In this document: in pieces, positions 52,597-58,099 of the stretch
Layout: every line of letters begins with the position of its first letter
Numbering within the stretch: the first letter of the stretch is position 1
NCBI GenBank assembly: GCA_020851635.1
Contig: JADZCJ010000123.1
Location: 1 to 58,099, forward strand
From: Anaerolineae bacterium
GTDB lineage: Bacteria; Chloroflexota; Anaerolineae; UBA4142; SHND01
Direction of reading: 5' to 3'
DNA: 58,099 bases
The notes under the pieces: generated by a model
The model's database searches: none
Told to the model about the DNA's origin: nothing
The model's input: only the letters and a program-made list of their open reading frames with translations
Program-made: the position numbers and the translations under genes

Positions 52597-53088
52597 TCAC
52601 GCGGCGATTCTGGCGCAGTTCATGCAAGTAGTGGCGTACGGCAGCACTTCAAGCCGCTCGGGGAGTATCGCGTTCCCGCAGCGCTCACACAAGCCGTAGA
52701 CGCCTTGTTCGATGCGACGCACGGCCGCCTCGATTTGGGCGAGGACTCTTTCGAGGTGTTTTTTTAACGCAAGGTTCTTGCTGACTTGTTCGATTTCCAT
52801 TCCGTCGTCACCGACATCATTACCGGCGCTCTCGCGCTGCTGCGCCAACTCGGCATGCATCGCGATTTCACGCTTGAGACGCTGAATTTCGGCGAGTAAC
52901 GTCTGGAGCACTTGTTGGAGGTTTTCAGCCATCGCCGTTGCGGTAGCTTGGACCTGGTCGAACTTGGGCGCGGCTTGTGTTACCTGGCTGATTGTGGCTT
53001 TGGTCTTGCGCGACACAGCCCGCACCTTTTTGCGCACGCCTAGCCGGGAATCAATCCGGCGCGGCCGCGCATCCTTTGTACTGCTCAT
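52597..53088 (-). CDS. TraR/DksA-family C4 zinc-finger protein
   Basis: The 163-residue protein has a Lys/Arg-rich N-terminus, a long predicted coiled coil (LQQVLQTLLAEIQRLKREIA, then HLERVLAQIEAAVRRIEQ) and a C-terminal C4 zinc finger (YGLCERCGNAILPERLEVLP, then TTCMNC). DksA/TraR proteins bind the RNA polymerase secondary channel and tune promoters during stress. The ATG at 53088 is chosen because AAGGAGGT lies directly upstream on the minus strand. The open frame to 53190 is not needed. A promoter with a palindromic operator-like site lies at 53236-53277. Confidence 0.85.
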   Translation of the reverse strand: MSSTKDARPRRIDSRLGVRKKVRAVSRKTKATISQVTQAAPKFDQVQATATAMAENLQQVLQTLLAEIQRLKREIAMHAELAQQRESAGNDVGDDGMEIEQVSKNLALKKHLERVLAQIEAAVRRIEQGVYGLCERCGNAILPERLEVLPYATTCMNCARIAA

Positions 53089-53235
53089 CGTACCTCCTTC
53101 AATCATACTCTCCATTGCGAACGAAGGTTTCACCCGGTACCGCGGTGTTGCTGCGCTGCTAGATTCGTTCGAATGAATCGCTGATTGCAAGACGATGGAC
53201 TGCCCGGGACGGTTCCTCGTCCCTGCATATACGAT

Positions 53236-53277
53236 ATTTTACACGAAAACAAATGTTCTAGCAAGCGGAACATTTGT
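53236..53277 (-). promoter_or_regulatory. Promoter with overlapping palindrome (LexA-box-like) upstream of the TraR/DksA gene
   Basis: On the minus strand TTGCTA (53264-53259) and TAAAAT (53241-53236) are separated by exactly 17 nt. ACAAATGTTC (53249-53258) and GAACATTTGT (53268-53277) are perfect inverted arms flanking the -35. Each arm resembles the GAACN4GTTC SOS box with one or two mismatches. On the + strand the same hairpin could also act as a structure after the aminopeptidase gene. Confidence 0.5.
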
Positions 53278-53307
53278 CTTTTGTGTCATCTTTCACGAAC
53301 AAAGGTA

Positions 53308-54558
53308 CTATTGCTCGACGACCCGGAATGCCCACTCTCCGTCGCGCATCACCGCCTCGCGCTCGCCGTCGGCGCGGATGCCGTCAATCTGAATCTCTGC
53401 CGAGCCGATCATAAAATCCAGGTGTGTGACCGAGTCGTTTATGCCGTGCGCGATCAATTCATCCGCGTTCATGTCGCCGCCGCCCGCAATACTGGCTGGG
53501 TATGCCCTGCCCAACGCAAGATGACTTGCGCTGTTCTCGTCAAATAGCGTATTGTAAAACGTAATGCCCAACTGCGAGATTGGGTTGCTGTTGGGCACGA
53601 GCGCCACTTCACCAAGTCGCGCCGATCCCTCGTCAGTAGCAGCCAGTCTTTCCAATACATCCTGCCCGTTGCTCGCCTCGATGCGCGTAACCCTGCCCTC
53701 CTCAAAGGCAAGTGTAACCCGGTCTATTACCACGCCGCGCACGACAAGCGGTTTGGTCGTTGTGACGACACCCTGTGTGCGGTTCCGGTCAGGCGCGGTG
53801 AATATCTCTTCGGTCGGGACGTTGGGAACAAAAAAGATACCCCTTGTGCTGGTCTCGCCCGCGCCGATCCATTGATGCCCGCGCGGGAGATACACCGTCA
53901 AATCCGTCCCCGGACCCGTATAATGCAGCGCCTCATAACCTCGTTCGTTCATATAGCCACAGCGAACTTTCAGGTCTGCAATGTGAGCTTGCCAGGCAGC
54001 CACCGGGTCGGGCTTGAACATCCGGCAGACCCGAAAAATCGCTTCCCACAATTTATCCGTTTGTTCGCCGGGGGCAGCTTGGGGAAAAACACGCGCGGCC
54101 CACTTGGGACTCGGCATTCCCAATGCGAGCCACGTGATTTCGTTGCGCTGAATCCGCGCATTGAGGTCGTTGAACCGTGTCGCCGTGCGCTTGGCAGTTT
54201 CCGCAATAAAATCCTCATCCAGTCCCTTGAGCAAATCCGGGTCCTCTGCCGAAATTGACAAGAGCGCGTCCCCACGGTCCAGCGCAACGCGCAGCCCTCC
54301 CAGAAAAGCCGCCGAATACTCGTCATACGAGGTGCGCGGCGCATACTGGTAGCGCATACGAGTAGTCTCACCGTCAGTCCAAAAGACTTCGACAAACGGC
54401 GAGCCGCTCTGGTAGGCACATTTGGCGGCGAGACGGGCGAGCGGCGCGGTCTCGATGGGAGCATGGAGCAACAGTCGCTGACCCGTCTGGACATTCAGCC
54501 AGACCTTGACCGCGAGCTCGGCATACTTTTCCAGCAAGTGGTGAAAATCGTTGGACAT
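53308..54558 (-). CDS. M29-family metallo-aminopeptidase (AmpS/thermophilic aminopeptidase type)
   Basis: The 416-residue protein matches the M29 family of dimeric zinc/cobalt aminopeptidases. Metal and catalytic blocks: PNVPTEEIFTAPDR with the first Glu, DEGSARLGEVALVP with the second Glu, TFYNTLFDENSASHLALGRA with Tyr and His, and VTHLDFMIG with the His-x-Asp pair. The length is normal (~410). It releases N-terminal amino acids in the cytoplasm. It is 48 nt downstream of ileS and probably shares its transcript. Confidence 0.92.
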   Translation of the reverse strand: MSNDFHHLLEKYAELAVKVWLNVQTGQRLLLHAPIETAPLARLAAKCAYQSGSPFVEVFWTDGETTRMRYQYAPRTSYDEYSAAFLGGLRVALDRGDALLSISAEDPDLLKGLDEDFIAETAKRTATRFNDLNARIQRNEITWLALGMPSPKWAARVFPQAAPGEQTDKLWEAIFRVCRMFKPDPVAAWQAHIADLKVRCGYMNERGYEALHYTGPGTDLTVYLPRGHQWIGAGETSTRGIFFVPNVPTEEIFTAPDRNRTQGVVTTTKPLVVRGVVIDRVTLAFEEGRVTRIEASNGQDVLERLAATDEGSARLGEVALVPNSNPISQLGITFYNTLFDENSASHLALGRAYPASIAGGGDMNADELIAHGINDSVTHLDFMIGSAEIQIDGIRADGEREAVMRDGEWAFRVVEQ

Positions 54559-54606
54559 TGATCAAAAATGTGCGTGACGGGTTTGCTCATGCTCCGCCGC
54601 GTTTCC

Positions 54607-57600
54607 TCATACTCGCTTTATCGAGATTTTGACGTTTTCGCCCTCGACCCGAGTTTCATCAGCAAATCCACCCGCGAGCTCACCCTCGCCCAATTCGTTT
54701 GTTAACGTTTCACGTTTGATATAATCGGCGAACGCGCCGAGCATGTCGCGCACAATCCTGCTTGTCGTCTCGTATCGTATGACGATGCGGTCTTGGATGT
54801 TGAAGCCCGCGTCCTTGCGCATAGTTTGAACGGCGCGCACAAACTCGCGCGCCAGTCCCTCTTGCGCCAGCTCGGGCGTCAATGTCGTGTCAATCGCGAC
54901 CGAAATACCTTCGCCCGTCGCCACCGCCAACCCCTCTGCCGCTGTCGTTTGAACCAGCACCTCGCCCGGGGCGAGCTCTGCTGTTTCGCCCTCGACCTCG
55001 ATCCTCACCGTTTCGCCGGCGCCGACCAGTCGCGCGATTTCGGACGCATTTCGGGCGCCGAGCGCCGCGCGCAAAGCGGGAAATTTCTTGCCAAAACGCG
55101 GTCCGAGCAGTTTGTTGTCGGGTAGAATTCTATACTTGACAATACTGCCCTCCTCTTGCGTCAAGACCAGTTCCTTGACATTGAGCTCGTCTTTGACGAT
55201 TTCCGCGAGTTCCTCACCCAACGAGGTCTGATTTAGCCCGACAAACGCCAACGCCCGCGCCAGCGGCTGCCGCACCTTTTGATTCGCATTGCCGCGCGCC
55301 GATAGCCCCAGCGAGGCGATATTGCGCGCCAGTCTCATTTCCCGCAACAACAATTCGTTCACCGCGTTCGAGTCTGTCACGGGGTAATACGTCATGTGGA
55401 CCGACTCGAACGCCTGCGGCTGTGTGCCGCGCACCAGATTCTGATGCATCACCTCTGTCACAAACGGAGTGATGGGCGCGATCAACCTGCCCAATTTCAC
55501 CAGCACATGATAGAGTGTTGCATACGCCGCGTCCTTGTCCGCATCCAGCTGCCCGCGCCAAAAGCGCCGTCGCGAACGCCGCACATACCAGTTCGAGAGA
55601 TCGTCCAGAAATGCCTCGACCGCATCGGTTGCCCTCAGCGAATCCGTCTCTTGGAGCGCATCTGTAACCTCCGCCACGATCTGGTTCAGGCGCGCCAGAA
55701 TCCACTGGTCCAGCACGTTCAAGGATTGTGGCGTGCTGCCTTCGGGATATTTTGGGTCGAACCCTTCCTGCGAGGGTTCCCATTTATCGAGCAGTGCATA
55801 GCTCACAAAAAAGTTGTAAACATTCCAGAGTGGAATCAAAAAGCGCCGCCGCACTTCGTCTGCGCGCCCATAACCAAACAACAGGTTAGCTTCGGGGCGA
55901 TGATTGGCATACAGCCAGCGCATCACATCCACGCCCATCTGGTCAGCCGCTTCGTTAAATTCGATCATGTTGCCCGAACTCTTGTGCATCGGCGTCCCGT
56001 CTTCGGCATACAGTGTGGCATAGCCAAAGTTTTGCAGGAATGGTGGTGAATTATCAATCACGGTCGCCATCGCGAGCAGCGAATAGAACCAGTTGCGGAA
56101 CTGTCCGGGGAACGATTCGCTGATCCAGTCGGCGGGATACCATTTCCGCCAGTATTCGCGGTTTGTGCGATACTGCAGAGTGCTAAAGGACACGATCCCC
56201 GCATCGAGCCATGGGTTGCCCACCTCGTCCACTCGCGTCATGCGCCCGCCGCACGAATCGCATTTCAACTTGACCGCATCAATATAGGGGCGGTGTGGCG
56301 TGTGTCCTTGAAAAGTTTCCCACCCCTCGACGGCTAGTTCCTTGAGCTCTTGCTCGTCACCCACCACCTTGAACGCGTGACAGTCGTCGCACATCCAGAT
56401 CGGCAGCGCCAGACCGTAATAGCGCTTTTTGGAAATCATCCAGTCGTGCATGTTCTTGAGCCAGTCCAGCTCGCGGTCGAGACCAAACGCGGGTATCCAC
56501 TTGATTTGCTCGGTCACTTCCATCATCTTGCCGCGCAGCTCCTCCATGCTGATGAACCATTCGTCCACCAGGCGAAAGACGAGCGGTGTTTTGCACCGCC
56601 AGCAGATGGGATAGCGGTGCTTGTATGGCTCGACACGGTAAAGCAGGTGTTTTTTGTCGAGGTTATCGAGAATGGGATCGGTCACATCGGTCACGCTCAT
56701 TCCCGAAAGCCAATCAAACCCGCCAATAAAGACACCCTCGTCATTTAGCGGTGCGACCAGCGGCAACCCCAGCTCGCGTCCCAATTTATAGTCCTCAGCG
56801 CCGCAGCCCGGCGCAATATGCACAATGCCCGTGCCCTCGGCTTCGCCCACCTGGTCCCACAAAATGACCCGGTGCGCGTCTCGAGCGGACAAGGTCACGT
56901 CCTTGACGAGCTCGCGCAGGTCGGTGTTGCCGCCTATCTGATTTTCCGCGGGCAGCTCATCAAACGCTCCGTCATACGTCCACCCCTCCATCTCGCGACC
57001 CCGAAGCTCGCGCAGCACCTCGTACTTGCCCTGGAGGATATGCGTCGTCCCCTTGGACAAATAGTACGTTTCTTCGCCCTGCTTGACCTGAACATACGTC
57101 AAGTCCGGTCCAACCGCTGCAGCCACATTACTGGTCAACGTCCACGGAGTCGTCGTCCATGCAAGCAGATATTCTTTTTGACGTCCGCGCAGCGAAAATT
57201 TTACCGTGAGACCGGGATGCGTGAGCTCGGCATAACCATCTGTGACGATCTCGTGCTGACTGATGGCGGTCGCACAGCGCGGGCACCAGGGCATCACATC
57301 CGCGCCGCGATACAGCCAATTGTTTTGCCAGCACTTTTTGAGAAACGTCCAGATCATGTAATTGTTCTCGTTCGAGAACGTGAAATAGCTCCCGCCAAGC
57401 TCGGGCATCCCCAGACGACCCACAATTTGCTCCGCCGTGTCGGTGACAGGTCCGTTCGGACCCTCGACCGTGATCACCTGTTGCGGGTTAGAGACCAATT
57501 TGTCGGCAAGGGCGTTTAGCTCTTGCGAGTCGTTCCAGTCCATCCAATAACCCAGCCGTTTGGATTGGTCGGTCTGGACGCCGGCATAGCGCAGCACGCG

Positions 57601-57969
57601 CTCTTTGCACTTGAGCACAAACTGCGCCAGCCCGTATGTTTCAATATCTCTCTTTGACTTGAAACCGAGAGCTTTTTCGACCTCGACTTCGACCCAAAGT
57701 CCCTGGCAGTCAAACCCCTGCTGGTAACGCAATTCACGCCCGCGCATCGTCCAGTAACGGTTATACAAATCCTTGTACGAGCGTCCCCAGCCGTGATGCA
57801 CGCCCATCGGGTTGTTGGCGGTGATAGGTCCGTCAATAAACGACCATTTCTCCTCGCCCTTGTGGAGCGCGCGCATCTTTTCGAACGCCCGAGACTCGCG
57901 CCAAAATTCAATGATCTGGCGTTCCTGATCGGCGAAATCAATTAGAGTTTTTACTTCTTGAAAAGACAT
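54607..57969 (-). CDS. ileS: Isoleucyl-tRNA synthetase with variant signature motifs
   Basis: The 1120-residue protein charges tRNA-Ile. Order: Rossmann start with IDGPITANNPMGVHHGWGRS, where HHGWG stands for HIGH; zinc-type MPWCPRCATAIS; CP1 editing domain with TTTPWTLTSN and GTGIVHIAPGCGAEDYKLG; WFISMEEL; PGQFRNWFYS; GTPMHKSSGNMIEF, where MHKSS stands for KMSKS; then the anticodon-binding helices (DDLSNWYVRRSRRRFW) and a C-terminal domain typical of the long IleRS type. Three further Cys pairs (ICWRCK, WMCDDC, KCDSC) may bind zinc. The start at 57969 has AGAGGT a few bases upstream. Confidence 0.95.
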   Translation of the reverse strand: MSFQEVKTLIDFADQERQIIEFWRESRAFEKMRALHKGEEKWSFIDGPITANNPMGVHHGWGRSYKDLYNRYWTMRGRELRYQQGFDCQGLWVEVEVEKALGFKSKRDIETYGLAQFVLKCKERVLRYAGVQTDQSKRLGYWMDWNDSQELNALADKLVSNPQQVITVEGPNGPVTDTAEQIVGRLGMPELGGSYFTFSNENNYMIWTFLKKCWQNNWLYRGADVMPWCPRCATAISQHEIVTDGYAELTHPGLTVKFSLRGRQKEYLLAWTTTPWTLTSNVAAAVGPDLTYVQVKQGEETYYLSKGTTHILQGKYEVLRELRGREMEGWTYDGAFDELPAENQIGGNTDLRELVKDVTLSARDAHRVILWDQVGEAEGTGIVHIAPGCGAEDYKLGRELGLPLVAPLNDEGVFIGGFDWLSGMSVTDVTDPILDNLDKKHLLYRVEPYKHRYPICWRCKTPLVFRLVDEWFISMEELRGKMMEVTEQIKWIPAFGLDRELDWLKNMHDWMISKKRYYGLALPIWMCDDCHAFKVVGDEQELKELAVEGWETFQGHTPHRPYIDAVKLKCDSCGGRMTRVDEVGNPWLDAGIVSFSTLQYRTNREYWRKWYPADWISESFPGQFRNWFYSLLAMATVIDNSPPFLQNFGYATLYAEDGTPMHKSSGNMIEFNEAADQMGVDVMRWLYANHRPEANLLFGYGRADEVRRRFLIPLWNVYNFFVSYALLDKWEPSQEGFDPKYPEGSTPQSLNVLDQWILARLNQIVAEVTDALQETDSLRATDAVEAFLDDLSNWYVRRSRRRFWRGQLDADKDAAYATLYHVLVKLGRLIAPITPFVTEVMHQNLVRGTQPQAFESVHMTYYPVTDSNAVNELLLREMRLARNIASLGLSARGNANQKVRQPLARALAFVGLNQTSLGEELAEIVKDELNVKELVLTQEEGSIVKYRILPDNKLLGPRFGKKFPALRAALGARNASEIARLVGAGETVRIEVEGETAELAPGEVLVQTTAAEGLAVATGEGISVAIDTTLTPELAQEGLAREFVRAVQTMRKDAGFNIQDRIVIRYETTSRIVRDMLGAFADYIKRETLTNELGEGELAGGFADETRVEGENVKISIKRV

Positions 57970-57986
57970 CGCTTACCTCTCAATAA

Positions 57987-58050
57987 TCACGACATCGTGC
58001 AGTGGTTTTTGTCTGTTTTCTAGCCGGGCAAGTACTCACGACATCGTGCA
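57987..58050. repeat. Two 15-bp direct repeats, each palindromic, upstream of ileS
   Basis: TCACGACATCGTGCA occurs at 57987-58001 and 58036-58050, 49 bp apart. Each copy contains CACGA-CA-TCGTG, a 12-bp imperfect palindrome. ATTTCGACGAAAT at 58053-58065 is another palindrome. They look like regulator-binding sites in the ileS 5' region, but could be remnants of a mobile element at the window edge. Confidence 0.5.
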
Positions 58051-58099
58051 GGATTTCGACGAAATGCAGGTAAAAGCGATGCCACTGGTTCTTTGATCC

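Noticed and set aside
57980-58099. Open minus-strand frame of 39 residues from the window edge (ends TGA at 57980-57982)
   Set aside because: Too short to judge, no recognisable motif, and its similarity to a second frame is explained by the duplicated 15-bp repeats.
1-58099. CRISPR arrays, rRNA or tRNA genes, complete insertion sequences
   Set aside because: Looked for regularly spaced direct repeats, cloverleaf-like segments and transposase motifs; none was convincing by eye.
57970-58099. T-box riboswitch upstream of ileS
   Set aside because: Only 130 nt are visible and no T-box consensus or antiterminator could be recognised; direct palindromic repeats are seen instead.

Overview
The window looks like a chromosomal segment of an uncultured-type bacterium, most probably Chloroflexota (Anaerolineae-like). 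This is an inference from Thr/Pro-rich surface-protein linkers such as PTNTP and TPTAT, many TTG/GTG starts, the variant type of isoleucyl-tRNA synthetase, and giant TPR proteins. No rRNA, tRNA or CRISPR array was seen, and no complete insertion sequence.

Region 1 (1-6.7 kb). After the tail of an unidentified gene comes a five-gene cassette joined by ATGA stop/start overlaps: a short NeuB-like sialic-acid-synthase homologue, a LarA-like nickel-pincer racemase homologue, a capsule-type glycosyltransferase, an FkbM methyltransferase and a hexapeptide acyltransferase. A transketolase N-terminal-like protein follows; its cofactor motifs appear to be lost.

Region 2 (6.9-30.7 kb). A very large glycan-assembly locus on the + strand holds seven GT4 and eleven GT2 glycosyltransferases. 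Five of the GT2 genes are a tandem paralogous array at 8.1-12.6 kb, two of them with degraded catalytic motifs. The locus also has an O-antigen-ligase/polymerase-like membrane protein, a GT-C-like membrane protein and a secreted Asp-box (sialidase-fold) protein. Most genes overlap or nearly touch. Long inverted repeats follow three units at the right end.

Region 3 (30.7-36.6 kb). The polyprenyl-phosphate sugar-1-phosphate transferase starts the repeat unit and the Wzz/BY-kinase fusion controls export and chain length. After a terminator lies a membrane-anchored protein with a DNRLRE-like domain and TolB-type propeller repeats. Together regions 1-3 could synthesise, start, polymerise and regulate a complex exopolysaccharide or glycan. 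No flippase or ABC exporter is visible here.

Region 4 (36.8-49.7 kb). One gene encodes a 4303-residue protein: an unrecognised helical N-terminal domain, a Pro/Ala-rich linker, a DUF4062-like domain and then about 3,700 residues of TPRs with an ~85-residue two-TPR super-period. This is the most unusual object in the window.

Region 5 (49.7-58.1 kb). A GmhB-like phosphatase gene (+) converges on a minus-strand housekeeping block: ileS, M29 aminopeptidase, TraR/DksA-like regulator, lspA, rluD-type pseudouridine synthase and a single-domain response regulator. A palindrome that encodes the C-terminal residues of both convergent genes separates the two directions.
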